DNA from: G965220205 sp965220205
GTDB taxonomy: Bacteria; Chloroflexota; Dehalococcoidia; Lucifugimonadales; Australimonadaceae
Direction of reading: 5' to 3'
Length of the DNA stretch: 64,000 nt
NCBI GenBank assembly: GCA_965220205.1
Contig: OZ244812.1
Location: forward strand, 682,001 to 746,000
In this document: positions 18,084 to 26,942 of the stretch, in pieces
Layout of the letters: each line of letters begins with the position of its first letter
How positions within the stretch are numbered: the first letter of the stretch is position 1
Position numbers and translations under genes: made by a program
The notes under the pieces: generated by a model
Seen by the model: the letters and a program-made list of their open reading frames with translations, nothing else
Databases searched by the model: none
Told to the model about the DNA's origin: nothing

Positions 18084-19100
18084 CTAGGGCAGGACGCCCA
18101 CGCTGCGCATGAGGTCGAGCGTGCCACGGAGGTCGTCGAGGTTGCTGAGGTCGACATCGGGCGGGTCCAGCTCCGCAATCGACGGCACGCCGGCGGCCGA
18201 CTCGACGCCGGCGGCCAGCGGGTACTCGTGCGTTTCGTCCGCGAAGTAGCGCTGCGCGTCGGTTCCCAGGAGGAACTCGATGAACTGTTCCGCCGAGTCT
18301 CGCGCCTCGGTGGTCTCGATGATCCCCGCGCCGGCCACGTTGACGAGCGCGCCAACGTCGCCTTTCAAGTAGTAGTTGCGGGCGCCGAAGTCCTCGCCCT
18401 GTTCGGCGAGGAATCGATGCAGGTAGTAGTGGTTCACGAACCCAACCTCGACGGCGCCGCGGCCGACGGCTTCCACGATGCTCGTGTTGTTGGGGAAGGA
18501 GGTCGGCTCGTTGGCGTCGACGCCTTCGAGCCAAGCAACCGCAGCGTCGTCGCCCATGGTGACGCGCAGGGCGGTCACGAACGCTTGGAAGGAGCCGTTG
18601 GCCGGGGCCCAGCCGATGCGTCCGCTCCACTTCGGATCGGTGAAGTCCAGGATCGAGCTCGGCAGGTCCCGCTCCGGGTCCACGGCCTCGACGTTGTAGA
18701 CGACGGTGCGCGCACGCCCCGATACGCCGACCCAACTACCGCTGCGCGACCGGAACCTCGGGTCTACGCGGTCGAGAAGCTCGGAAGGCAGCGAGCGGAG
18801 CATGCCCTCCTTCTCCAGGGCGCCAAGCGCGCCGGCGTCCTGGAGCAAGACGACGTCGGCAGGCGAGTTGTCGCCTTCCTCGAGCAGCAGCGCCACAGTG
18901 CCCGACGTGGAGGCGTAGCGCACTAGCGCCTCGATGCCCGTTTCCTTCTCGAACTGGGTCAAGAGCGGCTGCACGAGGCTCTCGCTCCTGCCCGAGTACA
19001 CGGTGATCGAGTCGTCGTCGCCGGAACCGCAGGCGGACAGGGCCAGAGTGGCCGACAGGACTACAGCAAGCAAGGCAGCAGTCCGTGCAACGAAGGACAT
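18084..19100 (-). CDS. Iron(III)-type ABC transporter substrate-binding lipoprotein
   Basis: This 338-residue protein is exported and lipid-anchored. A hydrophobic signal ends in the lipobox LSAC. The mature part begins DSITVYSGRSESLVQPLL, the hallmark of FbpA/FutA ferric-binding proteins. VGFVNHYYLHRF carries the paired tyrosines that bind iron in that family. ATG 19100 is chosen because AAGGAG lies 9 bases upstream; an ATG 33 bases earlier is weaker. No permease or ATPase is adjacent. The FbpB-like permease at 50578 could be its partner, but this is inference. Confidence 0.9.
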   Translation of the reverse strand: MSFVARTAALLAVVLSATLALSACGSGDDDSITVYSGRSESLVQPLLTQFEKETGIEALVRYASTSGTVALLLEEGDNSPADVVLLQDAGALGALEKEGMLRSLPSELLDRVDPRFRSRSGSWVGVSGRARTVVYNVEAVDPERDLPSSILDFTDPKWSGRIGWAPANGSFQAFVTALRVTMGDDAAVAWLEGVDANEPTSFPNNTSIVEAVGRGAVEVGFVNHYYLHRFLAEQGEDFGARNYYLKGDVGALVNVAGAGIIETTEARDSAEQFIEFLLGTDAQRYFADETHEYPLAAGVESAAGVPSIAELDPPDVDLSNLDDLRGTLDLMRSVGVLP

Positions 19101-19364
19101 GGGGTTCGTCTCCTTCAGAATCCGAGACGTCATCTAGGGGGACGAATCAAATAGTTAGCATACACGTACTGTAGAGGCAATACGCACGATTGAGCTTGCT
19201 CCCGCCGGGGCCGATTGTGCGGGGCCTCGCCTTGCGATAGGCTTCGTCCCACCTCTCCCGCATCATGCGAGGAGGACGCCAGACGACCCTCTCACACCAT
19301 CCCTTAGCTCGGCTGCGCAGGGGAGTAGTGAGAGGGGAGCCGCGTAGCTCGAAGGGAGGCCGCC

Positions 19365-20525
19365 ATGGTGATGCAAGGCACGGACATGAAGGTCGCCGAC
19401 GCCCCCGTGGGGGAGCTGGAGGACTTCAACATCGCAGACGGGTACGCGCGCTGGCTCGAACGGGAAGGCGTACGCGTGATCGAGGAGTTCGCGTTCGAGG
19501 ACCTGGGCAAGATCGAGCTTGGCCCATGGGAGCGCAAGGGCGGCAGCGGCGCCGTCATCAACATACCCAACGACCATCTAACGAACGACTCGCACGTGGT
19601 GGAGATTCAGCCAGGGGGGAAGTCGGCGCCCGAGCACCACCTCTACGAGGAGTTCTGCTACGTCATCTCGGGCAGGGGAGCAACCAACATCTGGACGGAC
19701 GAGGCGCACAAGCAGACGTTCGAATGGCACGCCGGGAGCCTGTTTGCGATCCCGCTGAACGCCTGGTACCAGCACTTCAACGGGAGTGGGACCGAGCCGG
19801 CGCGTTACATCTCGGTGACGACGGCGCCGCCGATGATGCGCCTGTACAACGACCTCGACTTCATCTTCGACACGCCCCGTTTCTTCCGGGGCCGGTTCGA
19901 CGCGGAGAATGACTACTTCAGCGGTACGGGGAAGCTCTACAACCGTCGCGTGTGGCAGTCGAACTTCATCCCGAACGCGCCCGACATGGCGCTGTACGGC
20001 TGGAAGGAGCGCGGGGCGGGCGGCATCAACGCCATGCTCGAGATGGCGGAGAACAACTCGAAGGCCCACATCTCGGAGTTCCCGGTCGGCACCTACAAGA
20101 AGGCCCACCGCCACGGGCCGGGCGCCCATCTGCTCATCCTCAGCGGCGACGCAGGCTACTCGCTGCTGTGGACGAAGGACGACCTGTCCGACATGCGCAA
20201 GGCTGACTGGAAGGTCGGCGGGATGGTGATCGTGCCGGGCGACGACATGTTCCACCAGCACTGCAACACGGGGAGCACTCGCGCGCGCTATCTGGCGATG
20301 TACAACGGCAGCATGGGGGCCTACAAGCCCCGGTCGAACCGTGGGTGGCTCGCTGACAAGAGCGTGCGCGAGGGCGGTTGGCAGATCGAGTACCAGGACG
20401 AGGACCGCCGCATCCACGAGATATTCGAGACGGAGTTGGCTGAGCACGGCGCCACATGCCGGATGAAGGCGTTCACCCCGTGGTGCACCGGCGAGGTCGG
20501 CCCGATCAGCGAAAGCGACACGTAA
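19365..20525 (+). CDS. Bicupin protein, subfamily A
   Basis: This 386-residue soluble protein has two cupin barrels. The N-terminal barrel reads PGGKSAPEHHLYEEFCYVISGRG; the C-terminal barrel reads GTYKKAHRHGPGAH and later MFHQHCNTG. The second barrel keeps two histidines (HRH) and the H...N of motif 2, but the usual glutamate of motif 1 is replaced by histidine (GAH). The architecture is like gentisate or salicylate dioxygenases, so ring cleavage is conceivable but unproven. GGGAGG precedes the ATG. It lies 45 bases upstream of an amidohydrolase gene and is one of four bicupin paralogues in the window. Confidence 0.85.
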   Translation: MVMQGTDMKVADAPVGELEDFNIADGYARWLEREGVRVIEEFAFEDLGKIELGPWERKGGSGAVINIPNDHLTNDSHVVEIQPGGKSAPEHHLYEEFCYVISGRGATNIWTDEAHKQTFEWHAGSLFAIPLNAWYQHFNGSGTEPARYISVTTAPPMMRLYNDLDFIFDTPRFFRGRFDAENDYFSGTGKLYNRRVWQSNFIPNAPDMALYGWKERGAGGINAMLEMAENNSKAHISEFPVGTYKKAHRHGPGAHLLILSGDAGYSLLWTKDDLSDMRKADWKVGGMVIVPGDDMFHQHCNTGSTRARYLAMYNGSMGAYKPRSNRGWLADKSVREGGWQIEYQDEDRRIHEIFETELAEHGATCRMKAFTPWCTGEVGPISESDT

Positions 20526-20570
20526 CCCAATCGCATGCGGCGAGGGCCGCGCAGGTCACAGGAGGGGGCC

Positions 20571-21701
20571 ATGACGGAGCCAGGATACATTTCGTCGGAC
20601 TCGCACATGAGCGAGCCCCTCGACCTATGGACCGAACGGATGGACCGGAAGTTCCGGGACCGCGCGCCCCACGTCGAGCCGGTCTACAACGGCCAGGAAG
20701 GCGCGTGGTGGGTGTACGAGGGATACCCGCCGCACGACCTCGCGGTTGGCGTCGCCGGGGGCAAGAGCCGCACCGAAGAGGAGAAGGTCGAGTTCATGAA
20801 GACGGGCACCTACGCCGACGCGCGGCCCGGCGGATGGGACCCGGCGGAGCGTCTGAGGGACATGGCCGAGGACGGCGTCATCGGCGACGTGCTCTACACG
20901 ACGCTCGGCTTCCGGCTGTTCTGGCTCCTCGACGCCGATCTGCAGCGGGAATGCTTCCGCGTGTACAACGACTGGCTCGCTGAGTACTGCTCCTACGCGC
21001 CCGACCGGTTGAAGGGCCTGGCGTTGATCTCGCTGTACGATCCGGCGTTGGGCGCCCGCGAGCTCGAACGGTGCGCTCGCATGGGCCTGAGCGGCGCGAT
21101 GATCTGGGTGACGCCGCCCGAGGACCAGCCGTACCACTTGGACATGTACGACGTCTTCTGGGCAAAGGCCCAAGAGCTAGGCATGATCCTCAGCCTGCAC
21201 CCCCCGACGGGGATGGAACGCCCCAAGTACGAGTTCGAGCGCGAGATGCGGGCGCTGCGGTCGACCATCGCGGCGCACGAGATACAGAAGGCGCTGACCA
21301 TCATCATCGCGTCGGGTGTGCTCGAACGCTTCCCCGAGCTCCAGGTCATCTCCGCCGAGTACGGCGTCGGGTGGGTCCCCCACTGGCTGGGGCGCGTCAA
21401 CCAGGCAGCGGGGTCGGGTCCGAGCCGGCGCGGCGGGTTCTCGACCAAGCTCAGCATGAAACCCAGCGACTACTTCGACCGCCAGGTGTACGTCACCTAC
21501 ATCGACGACCCAGTCGGCATCAAGTACCGGCACGACATCGGCATCGACCGCATCATGTGGTCGTCGGACTACCCGCACGCCGCGTCGACGTGGCCCAAGT
21601 CGGCCGACTACATCGAGCGCGACTTCGCCGACGCGCCGGCGTCGGAGAAGCGCCAGATCGTCCGCGGCAACGTGTCGGCGCTCTACGGGTTCGACCTGTA
21701 G
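20571..21701 (+). CDS. Amidohydrolase (ACMSD-like)
   Basis: This 376-residue TIM-barrel enzyme has the N-terminal metal motif SSDSHMSEPLDLW, LSLHPP with the central histidine, and the C-terminal motif SSDYPHAASTWPKS carrying the metal Asp. It resembles the decarboxylase branch and is closest within this window to the protein encoded at 46529. ATG 20571 follows AGGAGGGGGCC; an in-frame ATG 36 bases earlier overlaps the upstream leader. It is probably co-transcribed with the bicupin 45 bases upstream. The substrate is unknown. Confidence 0.9.
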   Translation: MTEPGYISSDSHMSEPLDLWTERMDRKFRDRAPHVEPVYNGQEGAWWVYEGYPPHDLAVGVAGGKSRTEEEKVEFMKTGTYADARPGGWDPAERLRDMAEDGVIGDVLYTTLGFRLFWLLDADLQRECFRVYNDWLAEYCSYAPDRLKGLALISLYDPALGARELERCARMGLSGAMIWVTPPEDQPYHLDMYDVFWAKAQELGMILSLHPPTGMERPKYEFEREMRALRSTIAAHEIQKALTIIIASGVLERFPELQVISAEYGVGWVPHWLGRVNQAAGSGPSRRGGFSTKLSMKPSDYFDRQVYVTYIDDPVGIKYRHDIGIDRIMWSSDYPHAASTWPKSADYIERDFADAPASEKRQIVRGNVSALYGFDL

Positions 21702-21733
21702 TAGCGCGCAGCGGCGCGGCTGCGCCGTGGGGC

Positions 21734-22729
21734 CTACGCCCAGCGGGCGAACCCCATCGCGCAGCCGTTCCCTGCCTCCGTGCGGTAGCACGGGACGTAG
21801 TCGATGAGCTCCATCTGGAGGCCGGTCCCGGACATCACGCCGCCCAGGGCGATCCAGTTCTTGATCTCCGAGGTCCCGGCCCGGAAGCGGACATCCGGGT
21901 AGCCGGTGAGCTTCTCAACATCGTCGTGCCGGAGCCCGTCGATGATGCGGTTGTCCAACTCCTCTTCGATAACCGTGTGGCTCAAGCCGCCGGAAGCGAA
22001 CACTGCGACCCGCTTGTCGCTGTCCCACTCCTCGATGGCCTGGCGGAGCGCCTTGCCAAACCCATAGCACCGCGAAGGCATGGGGGAGTTCGGCGGGTAG
22101 TACGTGTTGACCATGATGGGCACGTTCGGCGTGACCTTGTTGTCCATCAGCCTGCGGTAGACGTAGAAGAACGCGTGGCCGATCGCCCCATCGCCGCGGC
22201 CTGCCGGGAGCTTGTTGGAGCGGGTAACGTCGAATTCGTTGGCGGTCAGAGCCGCGATGAGATGCTCGCCCAGCGCGGCCTCGGCGGGGTGGGTGAGGCG
22301 TTGGGCCGGCCGGTTGGCGACGATGGCGTCGCCCCACTGCTGCCGGTGCCCGGAGGTCACCGGGGCGTCGTCGACGGTGTCGCCGTGGTACAGGCAGAAC
22401 GCCGGCATGTTGTCGTCGTGGAACGCTTCTTGCTGATCGTCCCCGAGGATGACGCAGACATCGGGCGCGGCCGCGCTGACGACGTCCCCAAGCCGGGCGA
22501 TCGCCTGCTGGCAAGCGTCCCACCGCACTTGAAACTTGTCGTCGGTGCACTCGCGCTCGTAGTGCTCTTCGGCCCGGAGCTCCACCAGCTCGGGAAAGGA
22601 GTATGTCTGGCCTTGGTACCAGTGCTTGGACTGTGTGCGGCCACGGTCGCCGTACGCTCGCCAATGCTCGGGCGGCATTTCCAACTGCGGGCCGTGGGAC
22701 GAAGCAACGCCTAGAACGATCTCTGCCAT
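21734..22729 (-). CDS. LigB-type extradiol dioxygenase family protein (copy 1)
   Basis: This 331-residue protein is in the class III extradiol dioxygenase family (protocatechuate 4,5-dioxygenase beta, LigB). The first iron ligand is in SSHGPQ, the late histidine in SGGLSH and the glutamate in GTSEIKNWIALGG. At the position where LigB has NDH (His61), it reads GDDQ. AAAGGAG precedes ATG 22729. No separate LigA-like alpha subunit is visible. It converges with the amidohydrolase at 20571. Ring cleavage of a catechol is the family role; the altered ligand makes the exact chemistry uncertain. Confidence 0.88.
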   Translation of the reverse strand: MAEIVLGVASSHGPQLEMPPEHWRAYGDRGRTQSKHWYQGQTYSFPELVELRAEEHYERECTDDKFQVRWDACQQAIARLGDVVSAAAPDVCVILGDDQQEAFHDDNMPAFCLYHGDTVDDAPVTSGHRQQWGDAIVANRPAQRLTHPAEAALGEHLIAALTANEFDVTRSNKLPAGRGDGAIGHAFFYVYRRLMDNKVTPNVPIMVNTYYPPNSPMPSRCYGFGKALRQAIEEWDSDKRVAVFASGGLSHTVIEEELDNRIIDGLRHDDVEKLTGYPDVRFRAGTSEIKNWIALGGVMSGTGLQMELIDYVPCYRTEAGNGCAMGFARWA

Positions 22730-22819
22730 GGTCTGTCTCCTTTTGCTTACGCCCATCCTCCAGGCGCCACGAGCGGCGCCGTCGCCGCACAGCATACGCC
22801 ATGCCGGCGACGGAAACCC

Positions 22820-23611
22820 CTACGGGTGCGTCATGCCGCCGTCCAGATGAATAGTCTCGCCGGTCATGTAGTTCGAGGCGTCGGACGCCAGGTAGAGCGC
22901 CAGCAGGCCCACCTCTCTCAGCGCGCCGTAGCGCCCGAGCGGGACCTGTGCGCGCGCCCGGTCGGCGGCGGCGCTCAGTCGCGATTCGTCGGCGAGGTCG
23001 GTGTCGGGGAACGACCCCGGCGCGATGCAGTTGACCGTCACGCCATAGGGCGCCCACTCGAGCGCGAGGGTCTGCGTAAGCCGGGTCAGGCCCGCCTTCG
23101 CCGTCGAGTAGACCAGCATTCCCGGGGCGCCGTCCCTTGCGGCAAAGCTGCTGATGTTGATGACCTTGCCGCGCCGGCGCTCAATGAAGTGAGGGCCGAC
23201 CGCCCGGCACCCCAAGAACGCCTGCGTCAGGTTGACGTCCATGACGAATCGCCACTCGTCGTCCGAGAGCGGGGCGGCGCTCCCGCCGTCCGGCAGCGGG
23301 ACAACATTCTTGCGAATAGAATCGCCAAGCGTGTTGATGAGGACGTCGATGTGCCCCCACCGGTCGAGCGCCGTGTCGATGGCGCGCGTCCAGTCGTCGG
23401 AGCTCGTCGCGTCGGCGGTGATCGTCTCGATGGGATGTCCGGCGGCCGCGAGCTCGTCGGCGAGCGGTCCGAGGTATCGCTCGGTCAGCGCCGTCGCCAT
23501 GACCCGCGCGCCTGCCTCGGCCAGGACTCTGACGATGCCCTTGCCGATGCCGCGGGAAGCCGCCGTGACGATGATTGTCTTGCCGTCGATGTCGTACTCA
23601 GGTGGGAGCAT
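22820..23611 (-). CDS. Short-chain dehydrogenase/reductase
   Basis: This 263-residue cytosolic NAD(P)-dependent oxidoreductase has the Rossmann motif TAASRGIG, INTLG in place of the usual NNAG, and the catalytic S155-Y168-K172 set (INISS, YSTAK). The C-terminal ASNYMTGETIHLDGGM is typical of the family. It lies 90 bases upstream of the LigB-like gene on the same strand and may share its transcript. It probably oxidises or reduces an alcohol or keto intermediate of the local catabolic pathway. Confidence 0.92.
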   Translation of the reverse strand: MLPPEYDIDGKTIIVTAASRGIGKGIVRVLAEAGARVMATALTERYLGPLADELAAAGHPIETITADATSSDDWTRAIDTALDRWGHIDVLINTLGDSIRKNVVPLPDGGSAAPLSDDEWRFVMDVNLTQAFLGCRAVGPHFIERRRGKVINISSFAARDGAPGMLVYSTAKAGLTRLTQTLALEWAPYGVTVNCIAPGSFPDTDLADESRLSAAADRARAQVPLGRYGALREVGLLALYLASDASNYMTGETIHLDGGMTHP

Positions 23612-23692
23612 AGCGTCAGCCCCTCAACCGCGCGTTGGGTTTGGGGTACTCTACGCGGGCATCGGCGGGAAGGCAAAGCTCGCGCGCTGCCC

Positions 23693-23721
23693 TTGACAGT
23701 GCAGTGGCCAAGGGCTACACC
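23693..23721 (+). promoter_or_regulatory. Possible promoter for the binding-protein-fold gene at 23789
   Basis: A perfect TTGACA at 23693-23698 is followed by a 17-base spacer and the weak -10 box TACACC (23716-23721). The leader would be about 60 bases. Confidence 0.45.
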
Positions 23722-23788
23722 GGTGGAGACTTGGCGACAAGAGAGCGGCGCTGCTGCCGCGAGCGAGGCCGGCGAGGAAGGCGACACG

Positions 23789-24580
23789 ATGGATAGGCTC
23801 CGAGTGAGCGCATTCGGCGGCAGCGCGACTCACGTCGCGGCGGGACGCGAGGGCATCTACCAGGACGAACAGCTGGAGGTCGAGCTCGACGTCACCCAGT
23901 CGTCGAAGGACCAGATGGGCAAGCTTGTCGACGGGACGTGGGATATCGTTCACACAAACGCCGACAACGTGGTGTGGTGGAGCGAGGACAACGGCGCGGA
24001 CCTGGTGATCGTGATGGCGACCGAGAGCCAGCCGAGTCAGAACCTGGTCGTGCGCGACGAGATCGCGTCGTACGAGGACCTGCGAGGCAAGCCGTTGGCG
24101 GTGGACGCCGCCGAGAGCGGGTTCGTCACGCCGTTGCGGCTTTTGCTTAGCGACGCAGGCCTCGAGGAAGAGAGCGACTACACCTTCATCGAGGTCGGAG
24201 CGACCGAGCAGCGGATGGACGCCATGCGCGACGGACGCGCCTTCGGAGCGATGGTCGGCGGCAATCGGGATCTGACCGGCGAGGGCATGCACGTGCTCGA
24301 CGGCATCAACCGGCTCTACACGCGCTACGCGAGCGCGTGCGCCACACGCCGGGACTGGGCGGCGGCGAACGACGAGGCGCTCGTGCGCTACCTCAGAGCG
24401 CAGCTCCGGGCGTCGGCCGCGCTCCGGCTGGGCGACGCGCCGCCCGCCTTCTCATGGGAGGGGCTGACGGAGATGATTGCAATGCGCCAGCGGGTTGGCT
24501 GGCTCCGAGGCGCCGTGGACGCGCGCCGGTTCGCCGACGAACGCGTGTTCCAACGCGCGGTCGCCAGCCTGAGTAGCTAG
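23789..24580 (+). CDS. Periplasmic-binding-protein-fold (NMT1/THI5-like) protein without signal peptide
   Basis: This 263-residue protein resembles NMT1/THI5/SsuA-type solute-binding proteins. EGIYQDEQLEVELDVTQSSKDQMGKLVDGTWDIVHTNADNVV is the typical ligand-lobe start, and IASYEDLRGKPLAVDA the hinge region. It begins directly at the mature fold (MDRLRVSAFGG) with no signal peptide or lipobox, so it is probably cytoplasmic. Cytoplasmic members of this fold include 4,5-dihydroxyphthalate decarboxylase. It sits 18 bases upstream of a bicupin gene, so an enzymatic role in the same pathway is plausible. Two similar proteins are encoded at 44936 and 47851. Confidence 0.78.
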   Translation: MDRLRVSAFGGSATHVAAGREGIYQDEQLEVELDVTQSSKDQMGKLVDGTWDIVHTNADNVVWWSEDNGADLVIVMATESQPSQNLVVRDEIASYEDLRGKPLAVDAAESGFVTPLRLLLSDAGLEEESDYTFIEVGATEQRMDAMRDGRAFGAMVGGNRDLTGEGMHVLDGINRLYTRYASACATRRDWAAANDEALVRYLRAQLRASAALRLGDAPPAFSWEGLTEMIAMRQRVGWLRGAVDARRFADERVFQRAVASLSS

Positions 24581-24598
24581 CAAAAGGAGGAGCGTGCA

Positions 24599-25660
24599 AT
24601 GGTAGAGGAACGAGAACAGATTCCAGACCAACGGCCCCGGAAGGAGTCCCCGTACCGGCTTTGGAAGGCCGCCGAGGGCGTGCCTGTCCACGCCGGGTCG
24701 TACGTCAATAGCCTGTACACCGTTGACGTCGGCCCGTGGGACCGGCTTGGACAGCGAGGCTGCATCATCAACCTCGCCGACCAGGAGCAGGACGACGGCT
24801 GGGTGGTCGAGATTGCGCCAGGGGGCCAGACCAATGTCATGCACCACATGTTCGAGGCCACGTTCTACGTGCTGTCAGGCAGGGGGGCCACGATGTTCTG
24901 GCAGGACGGGCAGCCGAAGGACTCGGTGGAATGGAAGCAAGGCAGCATCTTCTCTCCGCCGCTCAACTCCCACTATCAGCACTTCAACGGCGACGGCCAA
25001 GAGCCGACCCGCCTGTTCGCGGTCACCAACGCCCCGATGGTGATGAACCTGTACCGGGACGGCGAGTTCCCGTTCAGGGACACCTTCCAGTTCGGCAACC
25101 GCTACGAGTCAGGGTCGGGGTTCTTCGAGAGCGCGGACCAGCGGTTGTCGAGGAACGCGTGGGTGACGAACTTCATAGCCGACATACGCACGTTCGGACT
25201 CGACGACGCGGCAGGCCGGGGCGCCGGAGGCCTCCTGACGATGTTCGCGATGTCCAACAACTCGATGGCCGCGCACTGCAGCCAGTTTCCGCCAGGCACG
25301 TACAAGAAGTCGCACCGGCACAACGTCGGAGCGCACGTAATCATCCTCGACGGCCAGGGCTACTCGCTGCTGTGGTTCGAGGGCCAGGAGCGGCGGCGGG
25401 TTGACTGGCAGGACGGGAGCATGCTGTCGCCGATGGAGATGGAGTACCACCAGCACTTCAACACGGGCCCGACGCCTGCGCGGTATCTGGCGCTGCGTCT
25501 CGGCGAACTCGACGCGCGGCACTATCAGGGGTTCATGCCTCAACAGATCGAGTACGAGGACGAGGACCCCGCGATCTACGAGGAGTACGCGCAGGAGTGC
25601 GTCAAGCACGGCGCGGAGCTTGTCCTGCCGAAGCCGCAGTACGCGGTCAGCGCCGGGTAG
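24599..25660 (+). CDS. Bicupin protein, subfamily A
   Basis: This 353-residue two-barrel cupin is related to the protein encoded at 19365. The C-terminal barrel shows GTYKKSHRHNVGAH (His in place of the motif-1 Glu) and EYHQHFNTG. The N-terminal barrel has PGGQTNVMHHMFEATFYVLSGRG. A strong AAAGGAGG ribosome site precedes the ATG, 18 bases after the stop of the binding-protein-fold gene, so the two are translationally close partners. It probably binds iron or manganese; the substrate is unknown. Confidence 0.85.
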   Translation: MVEEREQIPDQRPRKESPYRLWKAAEGVPVHAGSYVNSLYTVDVGPWDRLGQRGCIINLADQEQDDGWVVEIAPGGQTNVMHHMFEATFYVLSGRGATMFWQDGQPKDSVEWKQGSIFSPPLNSHYQHFNGDGQEPTRLFAVTNAPMVMNLYRDGEFPFRDTFQFGNRYESGSGFFESADQRLSRNAWVTNFIADIRTFGLDDAAGRGAGGLLTMFAMSNNSMAAHCSQFPPGTYKKSHRHNVGAHVIILDGQGYSLLWFEGQERRRVDWQDGSMLSPMEMEYHQHFNTGPTPARYLALRLGELDARHYQGFMPQQIEYEDEDPAIYEEYAQECVKHGAELVLPKPQYAVSAG

Positions 25661-25708
25661 GGGGCGCCGCACACAAGCGACAGGGAGTAGGGCGAAGCCC
25701 GCTTCGCC

Positions 25709-26881
25709 CTACTCCTCTTCGTCGTAGTCCCACTCGAAGGTCTTGTCCTCGTATGCCTGGGAGGGCATCACGGTGGCGAGGCCACGGCCGGCGAGCTCCG
25801 CCTCGAACTTCTCGCGTATCCACAGCTCCTCGTCAGGGTATTCAATCTGATCGCTGGGATCGGCGATGCGCTCGCCGTAGCCGTAGCTGCTGAGGCTCGG
25901 CGGCCCGTGGAAGGCGAGGTAGCGCGCGGGATGCGCGCCGACGTTGAAGTGCTGGTGGAACCACCGGTTCGGCGGCACGAAGACGCTCCCCTCGTGCCAC
26001 GGGATGACAATCTTCTCCTTGCCCTCGGGCCACATGACGGAGAAGCCCTCGCCGTCAGGGATGATGATGACGACGCCCGGGCCGTGGCGGTGCGCCTTCT
26101 TGTACGTCCGCGACGGGAAGACGGACATGTGGTTGGTCATCGTGGCTCCGGGGTAGCGGACCCAGACGGCGTGTCCTCCCGCGCCGCGCCCCCTGAACGC
26201 AACCAGTTTGTCCCAGGCCTTCATGTCGGGGAAGAAGTTGCCGATCCAGAACGCCATCCCCGGCCGGCCGTCGGGGCGATTGGGCCGCTCCACCCGCTGC
26301 GCCGCGCCATAGAGGCCGGCGTCGCCCTCGACCACCCGCCCGAGCACCGGCAGGTTGCCGCCGTTGAAGTAGGCCGACGGGTCCGGCATGAGCGACATGG
26401 AGACGGGCAGGTAGTTGTAGTGGAGCAGTCTCGCAGGGCGCGCGCCCTGCGCGTTGGTCATCTCGAAGGTAATGTTGCGCGGAATCATGAACAAGCTGTG
26501 CTTGGTCCATTCGAACGTCTTCTTCGGGTCCCCGTTCTCGACCGACACGGTCGTGAGGCCGCTGCCTTCGATGACATAGACGATCTCGTCGAGCGCGAAC
26601 TTCATCGGCGGGAGCGTCCTCCCGGGCGGTATCTCGCTGACGCGCGCCTCCGTGATCCCCTCTTGGCCTGCGAGCTTGAGGAACGCGGCATAGCACTGGC
26701 GCTCCTCCCACCAACCCAAGTCGATCGCTCGGACGTCCTCAATAAAGTACCCCTCGTGGACCGGCAGTCCGGTCGACTGCGTCCAGAGGTCGTACGGCGA
26801 CGCGCGCTCGACCGTGATGCGGCGCAGGTAGTCGGCGGCGTCGAACGACGCGGGCTTGGCGTCACTGCTGCTCGTGGTCAT
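25709..26881 (-). CDS. Bicupin protein, subfamily B
   Basis: This 390-residue bicupin belongs with the one at 34955. Both share SPYDLW/YDHW at the start, an E-I-P-P-G-[RK]-T-L-P-P first-barrel motif, and a second barrel GTYKKAHRHGPG-type motif in which the glutamate position is hydrophobic (GVV). FHQHFNVGAHPARYLAF closes the site, and an acidic C-terminal tail ends the protein. GAGGAGAG precedes the ATG. It leads a minus-strand set that continues with the class II aldolase and LigB-like genes in the same direction but upstream. The function is unknown. Confidence 0.85.
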   Translation of the reverse strand: MTTSSSDAKPASFDAADYLRRITVERASPYDLWTQSTGLPVHEGYFIEDVRAIDLGWWEERQCYAAFLKLAGQEGITEARVSEIPPGRTLPPMKFALDEIVYVIEGSGLTTVSVENGDPKKTFEWTKHSLFMIPRNITFEMTNAQGARPARLLHYNYLPVSMSLMPDPSAYFNGGNLPVLGRVVEGDAGLYGAAQRVERPNRPDGRPGMAFWIGNFFPDMKAWDKLVAFRGRGAGGHAVWVRYPGATMTNHMSVFPSRTYKKAHRHGPGVVIIIPDGEGFSVMWPEGKEKIVIPWHEGSVFVPPNRWFHQHFNVGAHPARYLAFHGPPSLSSYGYGERIADPSDQIEYPDEELWIREKFEAELAGRGLATVMPSQAYEDKTFEWDYDEEE

Positions 26882-26942
26882 CGTGCTCTCTCCTCGCGAA
26901 GCGCTCCTCTAACTCTCATCCGACTAGCGGGAGCGGACGGCG

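Noticed and set aside
22826..23788. Upstream extension of the binding-fold gene to 22826
   Set aside because: The extension is antisense to the SDR gene and reads as shadow sequence. The family-like protein starts at 23789 with a nearby ribosome site.
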